A DNA stretch of 64,000 nucleotides, from NCBI GenBank assembly GCA_963746175.1, contig CAVVAH010000004.1:186001-250000 (forward strand), given 5' to 3'. Origin of the DNA: CAVVAH01 sp963746175. GTDB taxonomy: Bacteria > Actinomycetota > Actinomycetes > JACCUZ01. Both the position numbers and the translations under genes were made by a program. Under the pieces are notes generated by a model. The model worked only from the letters and a program-made list of their open reading frames with translations, did not search any database and was not told the DNA's origin. Positions 48,513-56,043 of the stretch are shown here, piece by piece (within the stretch, counting starts at the first letter, position 1; every line of letters starts with the position of its first letter).

Positions 48513-49087
48513 GCCGGATCCCGGCCGAAGGAGGCGATCAGACGGTCCTGCGGCGGCGCGTCGGCCGGGACGTCGACCGGCGGTGCTACTGCCCCGGCTC
48601 CCCGGTAGGCCTCCGCCCAGTCCGCCCACCAGCCGGCGGCCGCGTCGATGAGCTCGGTGTCGAGAGCACGGTCCTGACCGGACCCTGCCAGCAGGTCCCA
48701 GGTGTGCACCACGTGGTCCACCAGGACCTGCCATCCGTAGTCCTCAGCACTGAAGTCCCCGAAGGAGAGATGGACCGTCCGTCCGAGCGCACCGGGCTCG
48801 CCGAGGGCCGCGACCGCAGCCTGGCCCGCGCTCGCGGCAGCATCGGCAGGGTCGGTGCCGAGGAGGTCGCCGTCCAGCGCGTCGCCGACCTCTGCGATCG
48901 TCCGGCCGTCGACCAGCGGCGGCACCCACCGGTCCTCGCCCACGACATGGTTGGTCAGGGTCCGGACGTCCCAGTCCACGCACGGCGTCGGTGCCGTCCA
49001 GCCGTCCGCGGGGACCGCGGCGACTGCGGCGGCGAAGCGGTCCGCTGCGCGCGTGTAGAGCTCTACGACCCTGGTGCCTCTGTCCAT
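48500..49087 (-). CDS. TIGR03086-type metal-binding DinB/mycothiol family protein
   Basis: A 195-residue four-helix protein. It has the family start VVELYTRAADRFAAAVAAVPADGWTAPTPC, metal-ligand His in TLTNHVVGE and VDHVVHTWDLL, and the C-terminal DRLIASFGRDP, all landmarks of TIGR03086 proteins related to mycothiol-dependent maleylpyruvate isomerase. The reaction is unknown; a thiol-dependent transfer or isomerisation is possible. ATG 49087 has GAGGAGG five bases upstream. It is divergent from maf. Confidence 0.92.
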   Translation of the reverse strand: MDRGTRVVELYTRAADRFAAAVAAVPADGWTAPTPCVDWDVRTLTNHVVGEDRWVPPLVDGRTIAEVGDALDGDLLGTDPADAAASAGQAAVAALGEPGALGRTVHLSFGDFSAEDYGWQVLVDHVVHTWDLLAGSGQDRALDTELIDAAAGWWADWAEAYRGAGAVAPPVDVPADAPPQDRLIASFGRDPAWTA

Positions 49088-49162
49088 GCGAGCCTCCTCG
49101 GTCTCCCGTGAAGATCGTGCCGTGACCGGCCGACGGCGTCGAGGGACGTATCGGGCGGGTCG

Positions 49163-49168
49163 TAGCGT
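49163..49168 (+). promoter_or_regulatory. -10 box, maf (leaderless)
   Basis: TAGCGT ends eight bases before ATG 49177 with no ribosome site between. Confidence 0.45.
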
Positions 49169-49176
49169 GGCCGACC

Positions 49177-49761
49177 ATGACCCGGCGCCTCGTCCTGGCC
49201 TCCGCCTCCCCCGCCCGGCTCGCCCTCCTGCGGCAGGCCGGCATCGAGCCCGAGGTGGTCGTCAGCGGGGTCGACGAGGACGACGTCACCGGCCCGCCGC
49301 ACGACGTCGCGCTCACGCTGGCGGTCCGGAAGGCGATGGCGGTGGCGCCCGGCCGGACCGACGTACTCGTGCTGGGCTGCGACTCGGTGCTGGACCTGGA
49401 CGGCGAGGCACTCGGCAAGCCCGCCGACGCGGCGGACGCGGTGGCGCGGTGGCGCCGGATGCGCGGCCGCAGCGGAGTCCTCCGTACCGGGCACTGCCTC
49501 GTCGACACCCGCACCGGCCGGGACGCGGCCGAGGTCGCCTCCACGACCGTGCACTTCGCCGACATCTCCGACGAGGAGGTCGCGGCGTACGTCGCCACCG
49601 GCGAGCCGCTGCGGGTCGCCGGCGCCTTCACCATCGACGGTCTCGGCGGCCCGTACGTCGACGGTGTCGAGGGCGACCCGCACACGGTCGTGGGGCTGTC
49701 CCTGCCGCTGCTCCGCCGGATGCTGGTCGACGTCGGGTCCTCGCTGCGCGAGCTCCGGTGA
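49177..49761 (+). CDS. maf: Maf-family nucleoside triphosphate pyrophosphatase
   Basis: A 194-residue house-cleaning enzyme that hydrolyses modified or canonical NTPs to NMP and pyrophosphate. The signature LASASPARLALLRQAGI opens the protein. GCDSVLDLDGEALGKP holds the catalytic Asp and GAFTIDGLGGPYVDGVEGDP the substrate loop. The length is normal. Its position between the carboxylase beta/epsilon genes and the biotin carboxylase gene matches the mycobacterial order. Confidence 0.95.
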   Translation: MTRRLVLASASPARLALLRQAGIEPEVVVSGVDEDDVTGPPHDVALTLAVRKAMAVAPGRTDVLVLGCDSVLDLDGEALGKPADAADAVARWRRMRGRSGVLRTGHCLVDTRTGRDAAEVASTTVHFADISDEEVAAYVATGEPLRVAGAFTIDGLGGPYVDGVEGDPHTVVGLSLPLLRRMLVDVGSSLRELR

Positions 49762-49829
49762 CAGGCCCGGGGGTCCTCGCGCTCCGGGAGCGCGTTCTGG
49801 CCGTCCACCGGCAGCCAGCCGGCGCACCC

Positions 49830-49835
49830 TAGACT
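49830..49835 (+). promoter_or_regulatory. Probable -10 box for the biotin carboxylase gene
   Basis: TAGACT lies 32 bases before GTG 49868, giving a short leader that includes GAGGGAG, the ribosome site. Confidence 0.45.
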
Positions 49836-49867
49836 CGCGGGCCGGGCCGAGATACGAGGGAGTCGCC

Positions 49868-51625
49868 GTGCGCAAGGTGCTGATCGCCAACCGCGGTGAG
49901 ATCGCCGTCCGCATCGCCCGGGCCTGCCGCGACGCCGGTCTCGGCAGCGTCGCGATCTATGCCGACCAGGACCGCGACGCCCTGCACGTGCGCGTCGCCG
50001 ACGAGGCCTTCGCCCTGAACGGCAGCACCCCGGGCGACTCGTACCTGGTGGTCGACAAGATCCTGGCGATCGCCGCGCAGTCCGGCGCCGACGCCGTGCA
50101 CCCCGGCTACGGCTTCCTTGCCGAGAACGCCGGCTTCGCCCAGTCCGTCATCGACGCCGGTCTCACGTGGATCGGCCCGCCGCCGGCCGCCATCGACTCG
50201 CTGGGCGACAAGGTCAAGGCCCGGCACATCGCCGAGCGCGCCGGGGCACCGCTGGTCGCCGGCACCAAGGACCCGGTCGAGGACGCCGACGAGGTGGTCG
50301 CGTTCGCCAAGGAGCACGGGGTCCCGGTCGCGATCAAGGCGGCGTACGGCGGCGGCGGCCGCGGCCTCAAGGTGGCGCGCACGATCGAGGAGATCCCCGA
50401 GCTCTTCGAGTCGGCGGTCCGCGAGGCGGTCGGCGCGTTCGGCCGCGGCGAGTGCTTCGTCGAGAAGTACCTCGACAAGCCGCGGCACGTCGAGACGCAG
50501 TGCCTCGCGGACAGCCACGGCAACGTCGTCGTCGTCTCGACGCGCGACTGCTCGCTGCAGCGCCGGCACCAGAAGCTCGTCGAGGAGGCGCCGGCGCCGT
50601 TCCTCTCCGACGCGCAGAACGCCGAGCTGTACCGCGCGTCCAAGGCGATCCTCAGCGAGGCCGGCTACGTCGGCGCCGGCACCTGCGAGTTCCTCGTCGG
50701 CCAGGACGGCACCATCTCGTTCCTCGAGGTGAACACCCGCCTGCAGGTCGAGCACCCGGTGACCGAGGAGGTGACGGGCATCGACCTGGTCCGCGAGATG
50801 TTCCGCATCGCCGACGGCGAGGCGCTCGGCTACGACGACCCCGTCGTGCGCGGCCACTCGTTCGAGTTCCGCATCAATGCCGAGGACGCGGGACGCAACT
50901 TCCTGCCAGCCCCTGGTCACGTCTCGACGTTCCAGCCGCCGTCCGGTCCCGGCGTCCGGCTCGACTCCGGCGTCGAGGAGGGCGGCGAGGTCGTCGGCGC
51001 CTTCGACTCGATGCTGGCCAAGCTGGTGGTGAGCGGGGCCACCCGGACACAGGCCCTCGAGCGGTCCCGCCGCGCCCTGGCCGAGTTCGTCGTCGACGGG
51101 ATGCCGACCGTGCTCCCCTTCCACCGCGTGGTGGTCTCCGACCCGGCGTTCGCCCCGGCGTCGGAGGACGAGCCGTTCACCATCCACACCCGGTGGATCG
51201 AGACGGAGTTCGACAACACCGTCCCGCCGTACGACGGTGCGCCGGCCGACGCCGCGGAGCCGGCCGAGCGCGAGCGCGTCGTCGTCGAGGTCGGCGGCCG
51301 TCGCCTCGAGGTCGTGCTCCCGGCGGGTCTCGGCGCCTCGGCCGCCGGCGCCGCCCGCGCCAAGCCGGCCCGCCGGGCGGGCGGCGCCAAGGCCGGTGCC
51401 GCGGCCGGGGGCGACGCGCTGACCAGCCCGATGCAGGGCACCATCGTCAAGGTCGTGGCCGAGGACGGCCAGCAGGTCGCGGCCGGCGACCCGGTCGTCG
51501 TGCTGGAGGCCATGAAGATGGAGCAGCCGCTCACCGCGCACAAGGCGGGCACGGTCACGGGTCTGGCCGCCGAGGTCGGGGCGACGGTCACCAACGGACA
51601 GGTCATCTGCGAGATCAAGGACTGA
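49868..51625 (+). CDS. accA: Acyl-CoA carboxylase alpha subunit: biotin carboxylase and biotin carrier (AccA3-like)
   Basis: A 585-residue fused subunit. The ATP-grasp biotin carboxylase begins VRKVLIANRGEIAVRIARAC, has AAYGGGGRGLKV as the ATP loop and EVNTRLQVEHPVTEEVTG with catalytic residues. After an Ala-rich linker (about 485-515) comes the biotinyl domain with K550 in VLEAMKMEQPL, the residue modified by BirA. It carboxylates biotin with bicarbonate and ATP and serves AccD-type subunits such as the one at 46301. GTG 49868 has GAGGGAG five bases upstream. Confidence 0.96.
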   Translation: MRKVLIANRGEIAVRIARACRDAGLGSVAIYADQDRDALHVRVADEAFALNGSTPGDSYLVVDKILAIAAQSGADAVHPGYGFLAENAGFAQSVIDAGLTWIGPPPAAIDSLGDKVKARHIAERAGAPLVAGTKDPVEDADEVVAFAKEHGVPVAIKAAYGGGGRGLKVARTIEEIPELFESAVREAVGAFGRGECFVEKYLDKPRHVETQCLADSHGNVVVVSTRDCSLQRRHQKLVEEAPAPFLSDAQNAELYRASKAILSEAGYVGAGTCEFLVGQDGTISFLEVNTRLQVEHPVTEEVTGIDLVREMFRIADGEALGYDDPVVRGHSFEFRINAEDAGRNFLPAPGHVSTFQPPSGPGVRLDSGVEEGGEVVGAFDSMLAKLVVSGATRTQALERSRRALAEFVVDGMPTVLPFHRVVVSDPAFAPASEDEPFTIHTRWIETEFDNTVPPYDGAPADAAEPAERERVVVEVGGRRLEVVLPAGLGASAAGAARAKPARRAGGAKAGAAAGGDALTSPMQGTIVKVVAEDGQQVAAGDPVVVLEAMKMEQPLTAHKAGTVTGLAAEVGATVTNGQVICEIKD

Positions 51626-51666
51626 CTGACGACCCGGCCCAACCCCCACCCGCGTCGAGCGAGACT

Positions 51667-51701
51667 TTCCGCAGGCAGAAACGGACATCTCGGCTGCGGA
51701 A
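51667..51701 (+). terminator. Weak hairpin after the biotin carboxylase gene
   Basis: TTCCGCAG (51667-51674) pairs with CTGCGGAA (51694-51701) across 19 bases, 42 bases after the stop. The stem is only eight pairs, so this is tentative. Confidence 0.3.
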
Positions 51702-51763
51702 CGTTTCAGTCGCGGTCCTGGGGTGAGGCGGAACCGGTGACGACGAGACGGAGTTGACCGGCC

Positions 51764-52657
51764 ATGGACCTGCTCATCGTTCTGGTGGTGCTCGGCGTCG
51801 TGCTGGCCTTCGTGGTCACCCGCTCCCAGCGGCGCGAGCGGGAGCGCGAGCACCAGGCGCTGACGTCGGTGCGGTCCGCCGCCGAGGAGGACGTCGTCCG
51901 GTTCGGCGAGGACGTCACCCTGCTGGGCAACGAGACCGCGGGCCGGCAGCTGGACGAGGCCACCCGGCAGGACTACCGCCGGGCGCTGGACGCGTACGAC
52001 TCGGCCAAGGCGGCGCTCGACCGGGTGCAGAAGCCGGACGACGTCCGGGGCATCACCGGCATCCTCGAGGACGGCCGCTACGCCATCGCCTGCGTGCAGG
52101 CCCGGCTCGCCGGCAAGCCGGTGCCGGCCCGCCTGCCACCGTGCTTCTTCAACCCGCAGCACGGCCCGTCCAGCGAGAACGTCGACTGGGCACCGCCCGG
52201 GGGCGTGCCCCGCTCGGTCCCGGCCTGCCCGGCCGACGCGGAGCGGGTCCGGCAGGGTGCGGAGCCGGACGTGCGGAAGGTCCCGGTCGGTGCCGGCCGC
52301 CGGCCGTACTGGCAGGGCGGTCCCGGCTACGGCCCCTACGCCCAGGGCTACTTCTCGCCGTTCGCCATGACCGGGCTGCTGCCGGGGCTCTTCCTCGGGT
52401 CGCTGCTGGCCGGCGGCTTCGACGGCGGCGGCTCGTACTCCGACGGCTACCAGGACGGCCAGGACGCGTCCGGCGACGACGGTTCGTACGACGGCGGCGA
52501 CAGCGGCGACGGGGGTGACGGCGGCTACGACGACGGCGGGTCCGGCGACGGTGGCGGCTTCGACGGCAGCGGTGACTTCGGCGGCGGCTACGACGGTGGG
52601 TTCGGCGGCGGCGGCGACTTCGGTGGTGGTGGCGACTTCGGCGGCGGGGACTTCTGA
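51764..52657 (+). CDS. Membrane-anchored glycine/aspartate-rich protein, unknown function
   Basis: A 297-residue protein. One N-terminal transmembrane helix (LLIVLVVLGVVLAFVVT) is followed by a charged coiled-coil-like region (residues 22-95: QRREREREHQALTSVRSAAEEDV, LDAYDSAKAALDRVQ), then a region with CVQARLAGKPVP-RLPPCFF and two more cysteines. The last ~90 residues are a Gly/Asp/Tyr/Phe-rich tail ending in GGGDFGGGDF-like repeats. Such tails occur on TPM-type and other surface proteins. The ATG has GGAG ten bases upstream. It is not in an obvious operon. No function is claimed. Confidence 0.8.
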   Translation: MDLLIVLVVLGVVLAFVVTRSQRREREREHQALTSVRSAAEEDVVRFGEDVTLLGNETAGRQLDEATRQDYRRALDAYDSAKAALDRVQKPDDVRGITGILEDGRYAIACVQARLAGKPVPARLPPCFFNPQHGPSSENVDWAPPGGVPRSVPACPADAERVRQGAEPDVRKVPVGAGRRPYWQGGPGYGPYAQGYFSPFAMTGLLPGLFLGSLLAGGFDGGGSYSDGYQDGQDASGDDGSYDGGDSGDGGDGGYDDGGSGDGGGFDGSGDFGGGYDGGFGGGGDFGGGGDFGGGDF

Positions 52658-52670
52658 CAAGTGCGGACCG

Positions 52671-54080
52671 CTAGCCGCGCCAGACCTTGGTGTGCAGCTG
52701 GCGGGCGGCTTCGGCGACCGAGCCGCTGATCGACGGGTAGATGGTGAACGAGTGCGCCAGCTGGTCCACGGTGAGCCGGCCGTCGACCGCCAGCGCCACC
52801 GGGAAGATCAGCTCGCTGGCGCGCGGGGCCACGACGACCCCACCGACGACCGTGCCGGAGCCGGAGCGCGCGAACAGCTTGACGAAGCCGTCGTGCACGC
52901 CCTGCATCTTGGCTCGCGCGTTGGTGGCCAGCGGCAGCTTGACGGTGACGGTCGTCCCCGAGTCGTCCATGTCCTTCTCGGTCCAGCCGACGGTCGCGAT
53001 CTCCGGGTCGGTGAAGACGTTCGACGACACGGCCCGCAGGTTCAGCGGGCTCACGGCGTCGCCGAGCAGGTGCCACATCGCGATCCGGCCCTGCATCGCC
53101 GCGACCGACGCGAGCATGAGGACGCCGGTGCAGTCGCCGGCCGCGTACACCCCGGACGCTGATGTCCGCGACACCCGGTCCACCTCCACGAACCCCCCGT
53201 CCGCGAGCCGCACTCCCGCCCCCTCGAGGCCGAGGCCGGCGGTGTTGGGGATCGAGCCGACCGCCATCAGGCAGTGGCTGCCCTTGACGGTGCGGCCGTC
53301 GCCGAGGGTGACCAGCACTCCGTCACCCTCGCGACGGACCGCGCTGGCACGGGACGTCGACATGACGGTCATCCCGCGGCGGCGGAAGACGTCCTCGAGC
53401 ACGGTGGCTGCGTCCGCGTCCTCGCCCGGCAGCACGCGGTCGCGGCTGGAGACGAGCGTCACCTCGGTGCCGAGCGAGGTGTAGGCCGAGGCGAACTCGG
53501 CCCCCGTGACGCCGGAGCCGACCACGATCAGGTGCTCCGGCAGCGCCTCGAGCGAGTAGACCTGCTCCCACGTGAGGATCCGCTCGCCGTCCGGCTGCGC
53601 GTCGGGCAGCACCCGCGGATGCGCGCCGGTGGCCACCAGCACCGCGTCGACCTCGACCGTCTCCTCCCCCGCGCCGGTCGTGGCGACCACCCGGGACGGA
53701 CCGTCGAGACGGCCGGAGCCACGGACCACGCGCACGCCCTCGGCGTCCAGCCGGGCCGCGATGTCGTCGGACTGCGCGCGAGCGAGCGCCGTGACCCGGG
53801 CGTTGACCCGTGCCAGGTCGACGCCGACATGGCCCTCCGGCGAGCTGCCGCGCCCGTCGCCGGCCGCGCCGACCAGCACTCCGAGCTCGCCGGACTCGGC
53901 GGTGTCGGTCATGACCTCGGCCGTCGCGATCAGGGTCTTGGACGGCACGCAGTCGGTGAGGACGGCCGAGCCGCCGAGCCCGTCGGTGTCCACGACCGTC
54001 ACCTCGGCGCCGAGCTGTGCGGCCACCAGGGCCGCCTCGTAGCCGCCGGGCCCGCCGCCGATGATCCCCACTCGCGTCAC
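52671..54080 (-). CDS. lpdA: NAD(P)H-quinone dehydrogenase, LpdA-like flavoprotein disulfide reductase
   Basis: A 469-residue FAD/NAD enzyme of the lipoamide dehydrogenase fold. The FAD loop is VGIIGGGPGGYEAALVAAQLG, the NAD loop IVVGSGVTGAEFASAY, and the second FAD motif GVYAAGDCTGVLMLASVA. The redox-disulfide site reads GGSAVLTDCVPSKT, with only the second cysteine, exactly as in mycobacterial LpdA (Rv3303c), which reduces quinones rather than lipoamide. The C-terminal dimerisation domain ends YPSISGSVAEAARQL. GTG 54080 is preferred because GGAGG lies nine bases upstream; it directly abuts ATG 54089, which would add three residues. Confidence 0.92.
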   Translation of the reverse strand: MTRVGIIGGGPGGYEAALVAAQLGAEVTVVDTDGLGGSAVLTDCVPSKTLIATAEVMTDTAESGELGVLVGAAGDGRGSSPEGHVGVDLARVNARVTALARAQSDDIAARLDAEGVRVVRGSGRLDGPSRVVATTGAGEETVEVDAVLVATGAHPRVLPDAQPDGERILTWEQVYSLEALPEHLIVVGSGVTGAEFASAYTSLGTEVTLVSSRDRVLPGEDADAATVLEDVFRRRGMTVMSTSRASAVRREGDGVLVTLGDGRTVKGSHCLMAVGSIPNTAGLGLEGAGVRLADGGFVEVDRVSRTSASGVYAAGDCTGVLMLASVAAMQGRIAMWHLLGDAVSPLNLRAVSSNVFTDPEIATVGWTEKDMDDSGTTVTVKLPLATNARAKMQGVHDGFVKLFARSGSGTVVGGVVVAPRASELIFPVALAVDGRLTVDQLAHSFTIYPSISGSVAEAARQLHTKVWRG

Positions 54081-54129
54081 GCGCGACATCCTCCCGTACG
54101 CCCTCCGCGGTCTCGCAACGCGCGGCCAA

Positions 54130-54135
54130 TACCCT
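54130..54135 (+). promoter_or_regulatory. -10 box, gamma-glutamylcyclotransferase (leaderless)
   Basis: TACCCT ends seven bases before ATG 54143. Confidence 0.45.
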
Positions 54136-54142
54136 TCGGTGC

Positions 54143-54610
54143 ATGGCCCTCTACGCCGCGTACGGCAGCAACCTGGACCCGAGCCAGATGCTGCTGCGGG
54201 CGCCGCACTCGCCGCTGCGCGGCACCGGCTGGCTGGAGGGCTGGCGGCTCACGTTCGGCGGCGAGGACCGGGCCTGGGAGGGACCGCTGGCGACGCTGGT
54301 CGAGGAGCCCGGCGAGCACGTGTTCGTCGCGCTGTACGACGTCACCGACGCCGACGCCCTGAACATGGACCGCTGGGAGGCCGCCGACCTCGCGCTCTTC
54401 ACCAAGGTCCGCGTCCGCGTGCACACCCTGGACGGCGAGGTGCTCGCCTGGCTCTACGTGCTCGACGACTACGAGGGCGGGCTGCCCTCGGCGCGGTACC
54501 TCGGCCTGATCGCGGACGCCGCGGAGTCGGCCGGCGCCCCGGACGACTACGTCGCCGAGCTCCGGTCCCGGCCGTGCCGCTCCGTCGGACCCGGTCCCCT
54601 CTCGCCCTGA
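54143..54610 (+). CDS. Gamma-glutamylcyclotransferase-like protein
   Basis: A 155-residue GGCT-fold protein. It starts MALYAAYGSNLDPSQM, the YGSN substrate-binding loop, and has YDVTDADALNMDRWEAADLALFTKVRVRV, where a glutamate in the WEA segment could be the catalytic acid/base, then WLYVLDDYEGGLPSARYL. Such proteins cyclise gamma-glutamyl groups to 5-oxoproline; in an actinomycete the physiological substrate is unclear. Its length is normal. It stands alone between lpdA (divergent) and a small unknown gene. Confidence 0.9.
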   Translation: MALYAAYGSNLDPSQMLLRAPHSPLRGTGWLEGWRLTFGGEDRAWEGPLATLVEEPGEHVFVALYDVTDADALNMDRWEAADLALFTKVRVRVHTLDGEVLAWLYVLDDYEGGLPSARYLGLIADAAESAGAPDDYVAELRSRPCRSVGPGPLSP

Positions 54611-54704
54611 CGGGCAGCTGCGTCTGTCGGCCCGGCGGATCCCGGACACAGCACTCACAGGCCACGGACACGTGGGATTTCTCCAGTCCGCGACGTCGGG
54701 TGCC

Positions 54705-54710
54705 GATAGT
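54705..54710 (+). promoter_or_regulatory. -10-like box before the small gene at 54717
   Basis: GATAGT ends six bases before ATG 54717; its first base departs from TAnnnT. Confidence 0.3.
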
Positions 54711-54716
54711 GCAGAC

Positions 54717-55031
54717 ATGTGGCTCATGCGCGACCCACGGCCGGTCGAGGACACCGTCCTCGCTGCGCTGCGCGCCTGCCCGTCGTCGCAGCTGGTCAGC
54801 CTGGTCCTCAGCGCCTCCACCAGCCGGGGCCGGCCGTCGATCCTGGACCTCCTCCGCGCCGAGGCCGGCGCCCAGCACTGCCGGATCGCCCTCGCCGAGA
54901 CCCGTGGTGTCGTCGTCCGCTGGGTCGACGGGATCGTGACGGGCACCGTCGAGGACGTCCTCGCCTTCCTCGTCGCGAGCGGCCCGGTCCTCGACCGCTG
55001 CCACGGTCGCGCCGAGCTCGCCGCCGCCTGA
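54717..55031 (+). CDS. Small hypothetical protein
   Basis: A 104-residue soluble protein I do not recognise. It reads MWLMRDPRPVEDTVLAALRACP at the N-terminus, LLRAEAGAQHCRIALAETRGVVV in the middle and VDGIVTGTVEDVLAFLVASGP near the end, suggesting a small alpha/beta domain with two cysteines. Codon use matches coding sequence. ATG 54717 is taken because a -10-like box precedes it by six bases; an in-frame ATG-like start at 54672 would add 15 residues. A hairpin lies about 100 bases after its stop. Confidence 0.65.
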   Translation: MWLMRDPRPVEDTVLAALRACPSSQLVSLVLSASTSRGRPSILDLLRAEAGAQHCRIALAETRGVVVRWVDGIVTGTVEDVLAFLVASGPVLDRCHGRAELAAA

Positions 55032-55129
55032 GCCCCTCCCGGACCGGTACGCGCTGCTACGAGTGCCCCTGCCGGGGACGTTGCTCGTCGCGAGCGGCGC
55101 TGCGCCGGATGGATGGCACGGCGGAGGAG

Positions 55130-55156
55130 CCCCGCGTAGCGGTGTTCTACGCGGGG
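55130..55156 (+). terminator. Hairpin upstream of purine nucleoside phosphorylase
   Basis: CCCCGCGTAG at 55130-55139 pairs perfectly with CTACGCGGGG at 55147-55156 across a 7-base loop. It lies between the small hypothetical gene and the PNP gene. It has no T-run. The rest of 55032-55236 shows nothing recognisable. Confidence 0.6.
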
Positions 55157-55223
55157 CGACGACAACGCCGCCAGGCGCCGGAGCGTCGTCGCGCAGCAGG
55201 ACATGTGCCCTCGGTGTGGGTAC

Positions 55224-55229
55224 TAAGGT
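55224..55229 (+). promoter_or_regulatory. -10 box, purine nucleoside phosphorylase (leaderless)
   Basis: TAAGGT ends seven bases before GTG 55237; AAGG could also act as a weak ribosome site. Confidence 0.4.
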
Positions 55230-55236
55230 CGCGGCC

Positions 55237-56043
55237 GTGAGCGACACGACCACTGACCCGTACGCCCTCGCCCGCGAGGCCGCCGACGCGCTGCGCCAGC
55301 GCACCGGCGCCGAGTCCCACGAGGTCGCCCTCGTCATGGGGTCCGGCTGGGTGCCCGCCGCCGAGATGCTCGGCGAGACCGTCGCCGAGCTGCCCGTGAC
55401 GGACCTGCCCGGCTTCCACGCCGCGGCGGTCGCGGGGCACGCCGGAACCGTCCGGTCGGTGACCGTCGGCGACACGCGCGCCCTCGTCTTCCTCGGGCGT
55501 ACGCACCTGTACGAAGGGCGTGGCGTCGCGTCGGTCGTGCACGGCGTCCGGACCGCCGTGGCGGCCGGCGCCCGGGTGGTCGTCCTCACCAACGGGTGCG
55601 GCGGGCTGCGGCCGACGCTCGCGCCGGGGCAGCCGGTACTCATCAGCGACCACATCAACCTGACGGCCACCTCGCCGATCGTCGGCGCGACGTTCGTCGA
55701 TCTCACCGACCTCTACTCACCGCGCCTGCGCGCCCTCTGCAAGGAGGTCGAGCCCGCGCTCGAGGAGGGCGTCTACGTCCAGTTCCCCGGGCCGCACTAC
55801 GAGACGCCGGCCGAGATCGGCATGGTGCGGGCGATCGGCGGTGACCTGGTGGGCATGTCCACGACGCTGGAGGCCATCGCGGCCCGCGAGGGCGGCGCCG
55901 AGGTGCTCGGCATCTCGCTGGTGACCAACTTCGCCGCGGGGATGACCGGTGAGCCGCTCAACCACGAGGAGGTCCTCGAGGCCGGGCGGGCGGCGGCGAC
56001 CCGGATGGGCGAGCTCCTCTCGCGGGTGGTCACGCAGCTGTGA
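55237..56043 (+). CDS. punA: Purine nucleoside phosphorylase
   Basis: A 268-residue trimeric-type PNP that splits purine (deoxy)nucleosides with phosphate. Landmarks are ALVMGSGWVPAAEML (phosphate loop), FLGRTHLYEGRG, VVLTNGCGGLRPTLAPGQPVLISDHINLT, the PGPHYETPAEI active-site loop with the Glu, and LVTNFAAGMTGEPLNHEEV. The length suits the low-molecular-mass family. It overlaps the phosphomannomutase gene by GTGA, the same order as mycobacterial deoD-pmmB. GTG 55237 avoids a low-complexity extension to the left. Confidence 0.95.
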   Translation: MSDTTTDPYALAREAADALRQRTGAESHEVALVMGSGWVPAAEMLGETVAELPVTDLPGFHAAAVAGHAGTVRSVTVGDTRALVFLGRTHLYEGRGVASVVHGVRTAVAAGARVVVLTNGCGGLRPTLAPGQPVLISDHINLTATSPIVGATFVDLTDLYSPRLRALCKEVEPALEEGVYVQFPGPHYETPAEIGMVRAIGGDLVGMSTTLEAIAAREGGAEVLGISLVTNFAAGMTGEPLNHEEVLEAGRAAATRMGELLSRVVTQL

